From Pontibacter harenae (GTDB lineage Bacteria > Bacteroidota > Bacteroidia > Cytophagales > Hymenobacteraceae), in assembly GCF_020907245.1 (NCBI RefSeq), contig NZ_JAJJWH010000007.1, forward strand, positions 90,481 through 154,480: a stretch of DNA of 64,000 bases, in the 5' to 3' direction. Made by a program: the position numbers and the translations under genes. Under the pieces are notes generated by a model. It was given only the letters and a program-made list of their open reading frames with translations, ran no database searches and was not told the DNA's origin. This document shows positions 33,718-43,396 of the stretch, piece after piece. The stretch's first letter is position 1. Each line of letters begins with the position of its first letter.

Positions 33718-36700
33718 CTAACTAACTTTCTCCAACAACTCCAACATCAAACTATCATCTAAAATCTGCTTCACTTCTGGCCTGCAGGAACCACAACCCG
33801 TACCAGCTCCAGTAGTGGCACAAAGCTCCTTCAGCTCCGTACAGCCAGCCGCAATTTTCTGACGGATATTGTCGCTGCCCACATTGTTACAGCTGCAAAC
33901 CAGCTTGCCCAGCACAGGCTCTGGTGTTTTACCGCTGCGCAGCAACTGCAGACGTTTATCACTCAGTTCAATTCTGTTCGAAATCAGTTCACGGAACTCT
34001 TGGAACTCTGCCTTGTCTCCTATCAGTATCGCACCAACCAACCTGTCCTGGTGGATGATACACTTTTTATAATAGCGTTTGGCCTTGTCTATAAACACAA
34101 TCTCTTCGTAGTTCTCTTCATCAGGACACTCAGGCAAACCGATGCTGCACAAATCGAAACCATGTATTTTGATAATATTCATGAAAGTGCTGCCCTGGTA
34201 GTAGCTGGCAATGTCACCGCTCAGGTACCTGGCCACCACCTCCGCCTGCTGCTCGGCTGCTGCTGTAATACCGTAAAGTATACCTTCAAACTCCGCAATC
34301 TCGCCTATAGCAAATACATTCGGATCATTTGTTTGAAGACGTTCATTCACCAGTACACCGCGCTTACACTCCAGACCACTCTCACGCGCCAGTTCCAGGT
34401 TCGGTACTGTACCGATGGCAATAATCAAGGCATCACAGTCAATCCTGCGGCCACTTTTCAGGCCAACGCCTGTCAGTTTAGAGCGGCCATAGTATAGTTG
34501 CACCTCATCGTTGAAATATAGGTCGCAGCCTTGGTCCACCATCTCCTCCTGTAGCAACTGACTGCCCAACGGGTCCAGCTGACGATCTAAGAAGCGAGAA
34601 ATACGCTGGATGATGGTGACTTTTGTACCGACTTCTCGCAAAGAAGCAGCCATTTCTAACCCCAATAAACCACCGCCCACAATCACAACATGACCGTTTT
34701 CAGGAACGTGTGCTTTAAAGTTATCGGCATCGGTGCGACTGCGCATGGTGAATATGCCTGGCAAAGAAGGTACATGTTTTGGCACTGCCGCACGACTACC
34801 TGTAGCCATTAGCAGCACATCATAGTCCGTACGCACGCCCCGTGAGTCGATCACAAACTTCTGCTCTCGATCTATCCGCTCAACGCTCACACCACGTAGC
34901 AGCCTTATATTATAAGCAGGTTCTTCAGAATCTTTCATCTTCACGAGCTGCTCCCATTTCTGGTGTCCGCTAATGTAGTCGGGCAGCATCACGCGGTTGT
35001 AGAAAGGAAAATCTTCTTTGCTGAAGATGGTAATTTCATCGTCCTGGTTCAGCTCGCGGTAAGATTTTACAAAGCCATAGGCTCCCGCCCCCGCTCCTAC
35101 TACCACTATGCGCTGGAACGGCTTTTTATACTTTGTTACGCTTACGGCGCAGTATTTATAGTCTGGTTCTTTCGAAATAGGATCAAGCTGGTCGGTGGTG
35201 ACATTGTTCGCACGATTAAGGTCGCTACCTAAGATCTTGCCCCAATGCATCGGCAAAAAAACCACGCCTGGCTTAATCTTGTCCGACAGCTTCGCCTTTA
35301 CCCGTACATCACCTCTCCTCGACCGCACTTCCACAATGTCCTGATCTGCTATACCTAAGTTAGCAGCATCCTGCGGGTGCAACTCCAGGAAAGCCTGCGG
35401 AATATGTTTCTTGAGTTTGTTAACTTTTCCCGTTTTGCTCATCGTGTGCCACTGGTCGCGGATGCGGCCTGTCGTCAGGACCAGCGGGAAATCTGCGTCA
35501 GGAGCTTCACTTCTTTCCTCCACCGAAACGGGATGAATAACCGCTTTGCTGGAGGAAGTATAGAATTGCTTATCGGTAAATAACCTTTTGGTACCCTCTG
35601 CTGCACCGCCCAAAGTATACGGCCATTGCACCGACCGCTGCTCTTTGAGGATACTATAGTTCAACCCAGAGATATCAATGTTAGTGCCTGCAGTAAGTTT
35701 TGCGTGCTCCAGATAAATAGCTTCAGCAGATGGATAATCGAAGCCGTGATAGCCCATGGTTTGCGCAAAACGGCAAATGATCTCGGCATCTGGCAAGGCC
35801 TCACCAGGTGCGTCTACAATTTTTGGAAGATAACTGATGCGACGCTCCGAGTTAGTCATGGTGCCTTCCTTTTCCGTCCAGGAGGCGGCAGGAAGTATCA
35901 CATCGGCATAGGTAAGTGTTTCAGGTTTGTTGCTGATCTCCTGCACCACCACAAACTTGGCTTTCTTAAGAGCGGCTTCGGCCTGGCGCGCATTCGGCAA
36001 ACTGGTAAGCGGATTGGAACATATGATCCAGATCGCTTTCAAACGACCGTCCTCCAAAGCCTCAAACATTTCGGTAGCTGTCAGTCCTGGTTTTTCAGGT
36101 ATAGCTGTGCCACCCCAGAATTGCTGCACCTCCGCCCGATGCTGCGGATTGCTTAACAAACGATGCGCAGGAAGTAAGTTTGATAAGCCACCAACTTCCC
36201 TGCCACCCATGGCATTTGGCTGGCCCGTCAGCGAAAAAGGTCCCGCTCCAGGTTTTCCAATCTGGCCCGTAATTAAATTCAGGTTCAGCAGGCTCAGATT
36301 TTTGTTTACACCGATGGCACTTTGGTTCAGCCCCATCGTCCACATCGAGATAAAACCTTTCGCGTTGCCAATATACTGCGCAGCCAGCCTGATGTCGGCT
36401 TCCGCTACACCGCAAACTTCTGCATACTCCGCTAGACTTCTCTCAAAAACAACCTCTTTATATTGCTCAAAGCCTTCAGCATGATTGCGGATAAAGTCTA
36501 GGTCGATGTCGCCGTTTTCAATCAGCACTCTGCCGATGGCGTGGTTTAGGTATACATCGGTGCCAGGGTTCAGCTGCAAGTGCAGATCGGCAATGGCACA
36601 GGTATCCGTTACGCGCGGGTCCACCACTATTATCTTCACCTCAGGATTCGCGGCCTTTTGTGCTTCTACCCTGCGCCAAAGTATAGGGTGGCACCAGGCA

Positions 36701-37242
36701 GGATTTGCACCCGTCACGTAGAAGCAATCGGCTAGTTCAATATCATCGTAGCAGATAGGTACGCTGTCTTCGCCCAAGGCCATCTTATAGCCTACCACGG
36801 CACTGCTCATGCAAAGCCTCGAGTTGGTGTCGATGTTGTTGCTCCCAATAAAGCCTTTTATGAGTTTGTTGATGACGTAATATTCTTCCGTCAGGCACTG
36901 ACCAGAGGCATAGAAAGCCACTGAATCGGGACCATACTTATCAATAAAGGTTTTGAAAACGGCCGCTGTTCTTTGCAGTGACTCGTCCCAACTTACCCGC
37001 TGCAACGGCATACTTTTGTTATAGCGCATTTGCGGGTAGAGCAGGCGATCCTGCTTATCGTTTACCGTGTACTGCAGGTTTAAGCCCTTGCTACAGAGCA
37101 TCCCGCTGTTCACAGGGTAATCTTTATCTCCCTCCACGGAAATGGCACCACTTTTCTCCTTCGTTACCGTTACGCCACACCCTACGCCACAATAGGAGCA
37201 AGTACTGGCAAAGGTATCTTTCTGTTTTCCGTTATCAGGCAT
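33718..37242 (-). CDS. Assimilatory nitrate reductase fused to FAD reductase and BFD domain
   Basis: This 1174-residue protein is a natural fusion. Its N-terminus is a molybdopterin oxidoreductase of the NasA type: [4Fe-4S] motif CSYCGVGC (Cys15, 18, 22) with a fourth Cys in GMLCSKG, then DSRLCMSSAVVGYKMALG-like and GANPAWCHPILWRR, and the dinucleotide-binding domain at about 585-705. From about 715 a FAD/NAD(P) reductase follows (VVVGAGAGAYGFVKS, VIVGGGLLGLEMAASLREVG). Near 1105-1160 a BFD-type [2Fe-2S] domain ends the protein (KLVCSCNNVG ... GTGCGSC). The fused flavin reductase could pass NADH electrons directly to the nitrate reductase. Separate NasA and NasB are the usual arrangement. Confidence 0.9.
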   Translation of the reverse strand: MPDNGKQKDTFASTCSYCGVGCGVTVTKEKSGAISVEGDKDYPVNSGMLCSKGLNLQYTVNDKQDRLLYPQMRYNKSMPLQRVSWDESLQRTAAVFKTFIDKYGPDSVAFYASGQCLTEEYYVINKLIKGFIGSNNIDTNSRLCMSSAVVGYKMALGEDSVPICYDDIELADCFYVTGANPAWCHPILWRRVEAQKAANPEVKIIVVDPRVTDTCAIADLHLQLNPGTDVYLNHAIGRVLIENGDIDLDFIRNHAEGFEQYKEVVFERSLAEYAEVCGVAEADIRLAAQYIGNAKGFISMWTMGLNQSAIGVNKNLSLLNLNLITGQIGKPGAGPFSLTGQPNAMGGREVGGLSNLLPAHRLLSNPQHRAEVQQFWGGTAIPEKPGLTATEMFEALEDGRLKAIWIICSNPLTSLPNARQAEAALKKAKFVVVQEISNKPETLTYADVILPAASWTEKEGTMTNSERRISYLPKIVDAPGEALPDAEIICRFAQTMGYHGFDYPSAEAIYLEHAKLTAGTNIDISGLNYSILKEQRSVQWPYTLGGAAEGTKRLFTDKQFYTSSSKAVIHPVSVEERSEAPDADFPLVLTTGRIRDQWHTMSKTGKVNKLKKHIPQAFLELHPQDAANLGIADQDIVEVRSRRGDVRVKAKLSDKIKPGVVFLPMHWGKILGSDLNRANNVTTDQLDPISKEPDYKYCAVSVTKYKKPFQRIVVVGAGAGAYGFVKSYRELNQDDEITIFSKEDFPFYNRVMLPDYISGHQKWEQLVKMKDSEEPAYNIRLLRGVSVERIDREQKFVIDSRGVRTDYDVLLMATGSRAAVPKHVPSLPGIFTMRSRTDADNFKAHVPENGHVVIVGGGLLGLEMAASLREVGTKVTIIQRISRFLDRQLDPLGSQLLQEEMVDQGCDLYFNDEVQLYYGRSKLTGVGLKSGRRIDCDALIIAIGTVPNLELARESGLECKRGVLVNERLQTNDPNVFAIGEIAEFEGILYGITAAAEQQAEVVARYLSGDIASYYQGSTFMNIIKIHGFDLCSIGLPECPDEENYEEIVFIDKAKRYYKKCIIHQDRLVGAILIGDKAEFQEFRELISNRIELSDKRLQLLRSGKTPEPVLGKLVCSCNNVGSDNIRQKIAAGCTELKELCATTGAGTGCGSCRPEVKQILDDSLMLELLEKVS

Positions 37243-37278
37243 GTTTGATTGTTAAATGTTAGTATTACTTTAATGTTG

Positions 37279-37318
37279 ACCCACCCCTAGTCCCTCTTAG
37301 GAGGAGCTAGGGGTGGGT
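37279..37318. repeat. Imperfect palindrome between the nitrate reductase and transporter genes
   Basis: ACCCACCCCTAG (37279-37290) pairs with CTAGGGGTGGGT (37307-37318); the 16-nt loop can pair further. A related half sequence is at about 33398. It is more likely an extragenic repeat than a terminator, since no T-run follows. Confidence 0.55.
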
Positions 37319-37343
37319 TCCTTTTCTTCAGCCTTAGAAGATG

Positions 37344-38729
37344 CTACTGTGCAGGGGCTGGCTTATAAACGCGCGCAGGCTCTGCTGCTGCGGCTATTGC
37401 CTCTTCCCTTTTCTCGCCCAGCAACTGATCCATTTCGGCCCGTGCTTCTCTTTCCATTTCAGGTGTAAACCTTACTAGCAGTGCCAGCACAGAGCAGGCA
37501 ACAACTATCAACCCGATAATGAACAGCGCCTCGGGGTAAGAAAGGCTATCTACCTTGAACAGGAAACCTGCAGCCACAGCGCCCGCATTACCGCCAGCAC
37601 CTACGATGCCCGACACAGCACCCATGGCCTTCTTATTGATAAAAGGCACCACCGAAAAAGTGGCTCCCTCCGACATCTGCACAAAAAGACTAAATACGAT
37701 CATCACCATAATGGAAAGCGGCAATACACTCATCTGCGAAAAAAGCACCAGCGCCAAACCTTCTATAAGTATAACAGCACCTAAGAACCAAACTCGACCT
37801 GAAAGCCCCCATTTTATACCAGCCTTGTCGCCAAAGAAACCGCCAAGTGTACGGGCAAAGATGTTCATCAGGCCAAATAAGCCTGCAATTAGTCCAGCCG
37901 TTCCGATATCCAGTTTAAAGTAGTCGTGGTAGTAGATGGCGGCGATGTTGTTGATGGTTAGCTCAATGCCAAAGCAGGCACCGTATAGCACGAACAGCAC
38001 CCATACACGGTAATCGCTGGCAGCTTTCCAAAAAGAAACGGTATCTTTTTTCTTTTTGGCAGCAGCTGCATCCGATAAATCTGAAATGTTACCCGCAGGC
38101 GAATCTTTTGTGCAGGTATAGTATAAAATACCGCAGATAATCATGGCCACGCCTGGCACCACCATGGCATATCGCCAGGCCTGCGATTCTACAAAACCGA
38201 AACTTACAAAAGCGGCAAAAATCAAAGGCATCACCATTTGTGTCACGCCACCGCCCAGGTTACCCCAGCCAGCTGTAGTCGCGTTGGCTGTACCAACCAC
38301 GTTAGGCGCAAACATAACAGTAGTATGGTACTGCGTGATTACGAAAGCGGCTCCGATTACCCCTATCGCCAGGCGGAAAATCAGAAACGACTCGTAACTG
38401 TTGCTGAAGCCTATGCAGATGACAGGTACAGCACCCAATACCAACAGGAAAGTATAGGCGATACGTGGGCCGATCTTGTCGCATAACCACCCGATCACTA
38501 GCCTGGCTATAACTGTAATTGCCACAGAGGAAATGATGATGTTCCCGATCTGGTCTTTACTCAGGTTCAGCTCTTCCCGCACCACTGCCATCAGTGGCGC
38601 AATCCCGAACCAGCCGAAGAAGCATAAGAAAAAGGCCATCCACGAGAGGTGGAAGGTACGCATCTGAATGGTTTTCAGGCTAAAGAGGTTGATAGAGGTT
38701 GCTTTTCCTGCTGATGCTTTCATGATCAT
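37344..38729 (-). CDS. narK: NarK/NasA-type nitrate/nitrite transporter (MFS)
   Basis: This 461-residue polytopic membrane protein of the major facilitator superfamily has 12 segments. The nitrate/nitrite porter family is indicated by the N-terminal FFLCFFGWFGIAPLMAVVRE, AITVIARLVIGWLCDKIGPR, and the nitrate-signature-like GWGNLGGGVTQMVMP and GIVGAGGNAGAVAAGFLF. It lies directly before the nitrate reductase gene on the same strand (gap about 100 bases), so nitrate uptake is well supported. A cytoplasmic C-terminal tail rich in Glu and Ala follows the last helix. Confidence 0.92.
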   Translation of the reverse strand: MIMKASAGKATSINLFSLKTIQMRTFHLSWMAFFLCFFGWFGIAPLMAVVREELNLSKDQIGNIIISSVAITVIARLVIGWLCDKIGPRIAYTFLLVLGAVPVICIGFSNSYESFLIFRLAIGVIGAAFVITQYHTTVMFAPNVVGTANATTAGWGNLGGGVTQMVMPLIFAAFVSFGFVESQAWRYAMVVPGVAMIICGILYYTCTKDSPAGNISDLSDAAAAKKKKDTVSFWKAASDYRVWVLFVLYGACFGIELTINNIAAIYYHDYFKLDIGTAGLIAGLFGLMNIFARTLGGFFGDKAGIKWGLSGRVWFLGAVILIEGLALVLFSQMSVLPLSIMVMIVFSLFVQMSEGATFSVVPFINKKAMGAVSGIVGAGGNAGAVAAGFLFKVDSLSYPEALFIIGLIVVACSVLALLVRFTPEMEREARAEMDQLLGEKREEAIAAAAEPARVYKPAPAQ

Positions 38730-38835
38730 CTCGATTTAGAGGTAAAAAATTTAGGCCTGAGGTAACTGGTCCTTTGGCTGCTTATTTATGAACAAGTGTT
38801 GTTTAGGCTGTTCATGGTTTCGGTTTTAGTTAGGC

Positions 38836-40122
38836 TTATAGTGTAAAGAAGGTAGGTTTGAAGGTTAGCATTACCCAGGCCCACTGGTTCACGGTTCTTC
38901 CAGCGGTGCCTTTCAGTGCTTCCATCGATTCAGTTGCATATAGTTGCGAGTAGCCCACTTTCAGGTTGAAATCAGGACTCACATTGTGGTTGTACATGAA
39001 GTCAATTTCCTCGCCTAAGCGGGAGGATAAGGCTGGTGCACCTTCTAGAGGGGCATACACTGTGGTAGGTGATTCGAAGTGGTGCAGTTGCCCCAGCAAC
39101 GAGCTTTTCTCGCCTAGCTTGAAATTGGTTTTAAGATAAACATCCACTAAGCCAGCTGTCCGTCCGTTTTGCCCGTGGTTATTGCCTACATAAAAGTAGT
39201 CCATAAAGCCATAGAAGGCATGGTTGGTACCATACAACGGCGTGAAGGCATTGTTGCGCGTATCAAAAGCGTCCGAACCTGAAAGATAGTCTACTCCCAG
39301 CGTGATAGGGGTAAGTTTGGTAGCATATGTGGCTTGCAAAGATGCCAGGTAAGCTCTTACAGTTCTGCCAGCCAGGTCTTTCCCTCCCTGGAAGTAAAAC
39401 TCACCTCCCAAACGAATAGCTCCCAATGCTTTTTCACCTAGCACGCCGTACGTCTGCCGAAAGAAAACGGTAGAGTCCGAAGCTCGCTGACGACCGTCGT
39501 TGAAGAACAAAGCTGAAAACTTAGTACCTCCTATTTCCTTATGCAGCCACAGGTACTGCATAGTTTTATAGTTGTCGATGCCGCCATAAAAAGTATCGTG
39601 TAGTTTCGTCGGCTCCGATGGCACGTTTTGGTTGAAGGCTCCTCCTGCGTGGGCTGCAAAACCTGTACTGTCGGCGTACATCAGGCGAACTCCATCGTGG
39701 CTACGCCCCTGCTGCGCCCAATCCAGATTACCCAAGAAACGGGCGTTGTCGTAATTCAATTCCTGTCGACCTACCCGCACCGCAAGGCGTGAGGTTAATT
39801 GATATTCGCCGTAGGCTTCGTATACATTAAATAGACTTGGGTCAGATTTGTATACTTGGTTAGTAGCTCCCCACACCCGCACATCCTGCACAGAGATCCG
39901 CAGCTTCAGCTTTTCTTTCGCATAGTTCACGTTCAATCTCGACCGCTGCTCCACGAAAAAAGCAGGCGACTGCTCCTCTGTCATCACCGTTTTAAAGCCA
40001 TCCCTAAACTCTGCCCGTGGCCGTATTTCAGCAGACAAAGATAATTGCGCAAAGGAAGCCTGAGAACCAAGCAACAGCAAAACCGTACTAAGCAGAAAAA
40101 TTCTGGTAGAGCTTCCTCTCAT
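38836..40122 (-). CDS. Alginate-export-family outer-membrane porin
   Basis: A 428-residue secreted barrel: signal peptide ending in SQASFAQ, then repeated amphipathic strands (KLKLRISVQDVRVWGATNQV, LAVRVGRQELNYDNARFLGN). The pattern RVGRQEL...DWAQQGRSHDG is characteristic of the alginate export family. It sits between nirD and narK on the same strand, so in this context it probably lets nitrate or nitrite cross the outer membrane, not alginate. This role is inferred from neighbours. The C-terminal strand ends with AWVMLTFKPTFFTL. Confidence 0.8.
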   Translation of the reverse strand: MRGSSTRIFLLSTVLLLLGSQASFAQLSLSAEIRPRAEFRDGFKTVMTEEQSPAFFVEQRSRLNVNYAKEKLKLRISVQDVRVWGATNQVYKSDPSLFNVYEAYGEYQLTSRLAVRVGRQELNYDNARFLGNLDWAQQGRSHDGVRLMYADSTGFAAHAGGAFNQNVPSEPTKLHDTFYGGIDNYKTMQYLWLHKEIGGTKFSALFFNDGRQRASDSTVFFRQTYGVLGEKALGAIRLGGEFYFQGGKDLAGRTVRAYLASLQATYATKLTPITLGVDYLSGSDAFDTRNNAFTPLYGTNHAFYGFMDYFYVGNNHGQNGRTAGLVDVYLKTNFKLGEKSSLLGQLHHFESPTTVYAPLEGAPALSSRLGEEIDFMYNHNVSPDFNLKVGYSQLYATESMEALKGTAGRTVNQWAWVMLTFKPTFFTL

Positions 40123-40474
40123 GTATTTTTATGATTATAATTTAGCTATTGCCTTTGCGCCAGACTTCCGCAGGAGCTGTGCTCACTGCGAGAGTCTTTG
40201 GCCAATTCTTATGTAAGAGATATACTTTGCCAGTTCCTGTTTTATATTACTATATAGGATGAAACACGGAGCAGAATAACATGCAGATGCTCCCGCCTAC
40301 TTTTCGTGCTGCCTGGCAGTTTATTATCAAGCTGAGGCTATGGCTACTGCCACATCTCGACTTTTAAGATGCTGAACGTTTCGGTAATAAGGACCTACAC
40401 CACTTGCGCCTGATGCTCATGGTTAACTTCATGTATGGCAAATGTAAATTAATGAGCGGCTTAAGCTGCCTTTG
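40123..40474. other. Intergenic gap inside the nitrate cluster
   Basis: 352 bases between the porin start and the nirD stop. It probably contains a second promoter for the porin, transporter and nitrate reductase genes. I see no clear -7 box, hairpin or open frame. Confidence 0.3.
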
Positions 40475-40837
40475 TTAGCTTTGCTCTATGCCGATGTATA
40501 CCTTGTCACCGATTACCTTCACAGGGTAGGTTTTAATCTGGTAATCGTCTCCTGAAAGGCATTCGCCAGATAGCAGCGAGAATGTTTTTTTATGGAAAGG
40601 GCACGCTACTTTAGGTTCACAGGTATCGCCAGTGCTCCCAATCATACCCCTGGAAAGTACCATCTGCTGCTTATGTGGGCACAGGTTTTGGGTAGCATAC
40701 CATTCGCCTCGTCGGGCAAAGTTATAAAGCGCAATCTGCTCCTCATTTACCTTCACACAGGCACCTCCATCCTGAGGCACATCTTCTGTTTTACAAACGT
40801 AGATCCACTCAACTGCTTCTAAAACTTGAACTTCCAT
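40475..40837 (-). CDS. nirD: Nitrite reductase small subunit, Rieske type
   Basis: This 120-residue partner of NirB carries a Rieske [2Fe-2S] motif: NLCPHKQQM (C-x-H) and ACPFHKKTFSLLSGEC (C-x2-H). Some enterobacterial NirD proteins lack these ligands, so this is the Rieske form. It starts 55 bases after the nirB stop on the same strand and is surely cotranscribed. It supports NADH-dependent reduction of nitrite to ammonia in the cytoplasm. Confidence 0.93.
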   Translation of the reverse strand: MEVQVLEAVEWIYVCKTEDVPQDGGACVKVNEEQIALYNFARRGEWYATQNLCPHKQQMVLSRGMIGSTGDTCEPKVACPFHKKTFSLLSGECLSGDDYQIKTYPVKVIGDKVYIGIEQS

Positions 40838-40891
40838 ATTGCTATACTTAATAATTGATATTTCTTAAACTAAACTCGACATTAAACCAGC

Positions 40892-43396
40892 TTACCACTC
40901 CTTTGCCTTCACCTGCTCACGCATGGTATCGAACTGAACGCTCGGGTCTTTCTCTTTCGGCGCATTTACGAAGTGTGAAAAACGCTTTCTGAGCTCAGGA
41001 TTCTGAACCACCTCTTTCCACTCGCAGCTATAGTTGTTGATCAGCGTCTGCATCTCAGCCTCCAACTGCTCGTTTATTCCTAAGCTGTCGTTGATGATCA
41101 CATTTTTGAGGTAGGTCATGCCGCCTTCCATTTTGTTTAGCCAGGTGGCAGTACGAGTCAGGGAATCAGCTGTTTTAATGTAGAACATCAGAAATCTGTC
41201 AAGGTATTTTACAACAGTTTCCTTATCAATGTCTGTTGCCAGCAGTTGGGCGTGCTGTGGTTTGGAACCACCGTTCCCAGCTACATATAAGTTCCAGCCT
41301 TTTTCTGTGGCGATTATACCAAAATCCTTTGACTGCGCTTCGGCACACTCACGCACACAGCCGCTTACGCCGCCTTTTATCTTGTGCGGAGCCCGAATAC
41401 CACGGTAACGCTCTTCCACCTCTATGGCAAACGAAACACTGTCGTGCAAGCCAAAACGGCACCAGGTACTACCCACGCAGCTTTTCACTGTTCTGAGAGC
41501 CTTACCGTAAGCATGACCGCTTTCAAAACCGGCATCAATCAGCTCTTCCCAAATATCTGGCAAATCACTTAAATGTGCTCCGAATAAGTCGATGCGCTGG
41601 CCGCCAGTTATCTTTGTGTACAAGTTATACTTCTTAGCAACCTGCCCGATCACAATCAGTTTATCTGGTGTTATTTCACCTCCTGGAATGCGTGGCACTA
41701 CCGAATATGTACCGCCTTTCTGGATGTTCGCCAGGTAACGGTCGTTGCTATCCTGTATGGTTTGCTGCTTCACAATCACGTCGTTCCACAGACTGGCCAA
41801 TATACTGGCAACAGTGGGTTTACAAGCCTCGCAGCCATCACCTTTACCGAAAACATCCAGTGCTTCGTCGTACGTTTTAATATTGTTCAGCTTCAGCAAG
41901 TCGAACAGTTCCTGGCGAGAGAAGTCGAAGTGCTCACATACATTGTTCTTAATGTACATGCCATTCTCCTTCAAAGTATCGTTGATGAGGTCTTTCACCA
42001 TCGGCACGCAACCACCGCAACCTGTGCCTGCCTTGTTGCACTTCTTCATACCATCCACTGTCGTCACATCCAGCGTATTCACGGCTCCGCAAATATCACC
42101 TTTCGTAACAGACTCGCAAGAACAGATTAAAGCATCATCGGGCAAGCTGCTTACACCTGCTCCAACTGCTGCTTCACCGCCTCGGGCTCCTAGAACCAAG
42201 TCCTCAGGATTTGGCGGCAACACAATCTTATTGTTTACTGTCTGCAACAGCATGTTATAGGCATCGGCATCGCCAATTAACACACCACCGAGCAAATACT
42301 TACCGTCGTTGCTGATGTTTATGCGCTTGTAAACCCCTTTGTGGGTATCTTCAAAAACGATGCTTCTGCTGTCTGGTTCGGTTACAAACGGATCGCCGAA
42401 ACTGGCAACATCCACTCCGATCAGCTTCAACTTAGTGCTCATGTCGTAGCCTGTAAAGGCTCTTTCGCCAGCACACAGGTAAGTTGCCACCACTTCGGCC
42501 ATTTCGTAGCCTGGAGCCACCAAACCGTAAATCATACCATCGTACAGGGCACACTCGCCAATGGCGAAAATGCTTTCGTCGCTGGTTTGCATTTTGCTGT
42601 TCACCACTATACCGCCACGAGTACCTGTTTCCAGCCCTGCCAGCTTTGCCAGTTCGTCGCGCGGACGTATACCTGCCGAAATTACCAGCATATCAACTTC
42701 TAGCGAGGTTTCGTCAGCAAACTCTAATGCTTCTATTTTATCTTCTCCCGAAATACGGGAAGTTGCTTTTTGCATGTGCAGCTTCAGTCCCAGCCCTTCC
42801 AGCTTAGCCTGTAGCATATTGCTCGCAGCCGAATCTATTTGCCTTGGCATCAGGCGCGGCGCGAACTCCACCACGTGAGTCTCCTCAAGCCCCAAATCAA
42901 TTAAAGCTTTAGCAGCCTCTAAACCAAGTAAACCACCGCCCAGCACAGCACCTGTTTTGGCTGTTGTGGCATAGCCCTGGATCAGCTCCAGGTCTTCAAT
43001 GGTTCGGTATACAAACACCCCGTCTTTCTCCACACCAGGTATATCTGGCACAAAGGCTGATGACCCCGTAGCCAGCACCAAATAATCATAGGCTAATTTT
43101 AGCCCTTTGCGTGAATGTATCGTTTTGCTTGCGCGATCTATCTCCAGCACCGCATTGCCTAAATATAAATCGATACCATTCTCTCGATACCAGTTTTCTG
43201 AGGCCATTGTTAAGTCCTCTGCACTTTTTCCGTTGAAGTACTCGCTCAAATGAACTCGGTCATAAGCTGCGCGAGGCTCCTCTCCAAAAACAGTAATGTT
43301 AAAAGAAGTAGACTTTGCAATAAGCTTTTCGCAAAACTTATACCCTACCATTCCATTACCGATTACCACTACCCTTGGACTACCTTGCTGAGACAT
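40892..43396 (-). CDS. nirB: NADH-dependent nitrite reductase large subunit
   Basis: This 834-residue siroheme enzyme reduces nitrite to ammonia. Domains in order: FAD/NAD reductase (1-300; VVVIGNGMVGYKFCEKLI, AVLGGGLLGLEAAKALIDLG), a C-terminal reductase region, a BFD-like [2Fe-2S] domain (CSCESV ... GTGCGGC), a second Cys-containing BFD-like stretch (GDGCEACKPTV), a ferredoxin-like half, and the siroheme/[4Fe-4S] domain with SCVGSTWC and SGCVRECAEAQ (C-x5-C, C-x3-C). nirD follows directly. The start MSQQGSPRVVVIGNGM fits the family. It is divergent from cobA, which supplies siroheme. Confidence 0.95.
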   Translation of the reverse strand: MSQQGSPRVVVIGNGMVGYKFCEKLIAKSTSFNITVFGEEPRAAYDRVHLSEYFNGKSAEDLTMASENWYRENGIDLYLGNAVLEIDRASKTIHSRKGLKLAYDYLVLATGSSAFVPDIPGVEKDGVFVYRTIEDLELIQGYATTAKTGAVLGGGLLGLEAAKALIDLGLEETHVVEFAPRLMPRQIDSAASNMLQAKLEGLGLKLHMQKATSRISGEDKIEALEFADETSLEVDMLVISAGIRPRDELAKLAGLETGTRGGIVVNSKMQTSDESIFAIGECALYDGMIYGLVAPGYEMAEVVATYLCAGERAFTGYDMSTKLKLIGVDVASFGDPFVTEPDSRSIVFEDTHKGVYKRINISNDGKYLLGGVLIGDADAYNMLLQTVNNKIVLPPNPEDLVLGARGGEAAVGAGVSSLPDDALICSCESVTKGDICGAVNTLDVTTVDGMKKCNKAGTGCGGCVPMVKDLINDTLKENGMYIKNNVCEHFDFSRQELFDLLKLNNIKTYDEALDVFGKGDGCEACKPTVASILASLWNDVIVKQQTIQDSNDRYLANIQKGGTYSVVPRIPGGEITPDKLIVIGQVAKKYNLYTKITGGQRIDLFGAHLSDLPDIWEELIDAGFESGHAYGKALRTVKSCVGSTWCRFGLHDSVSFAIEVEERYRGIRAPHKIKGGVSGCVRECAEAQSKDFGIIATEKGWNLYVAGNGGSKPQHAQLLATDIDKETVVKYLDRFLMFYIKTADSLTRTATWLNKMEGGMTYLKNVIINDSLGINEQLEAEMQTLINNYSCEWKEVVQNPELRKRFSHFVNAPKEKDPSVQFDTMREQVKAKEW

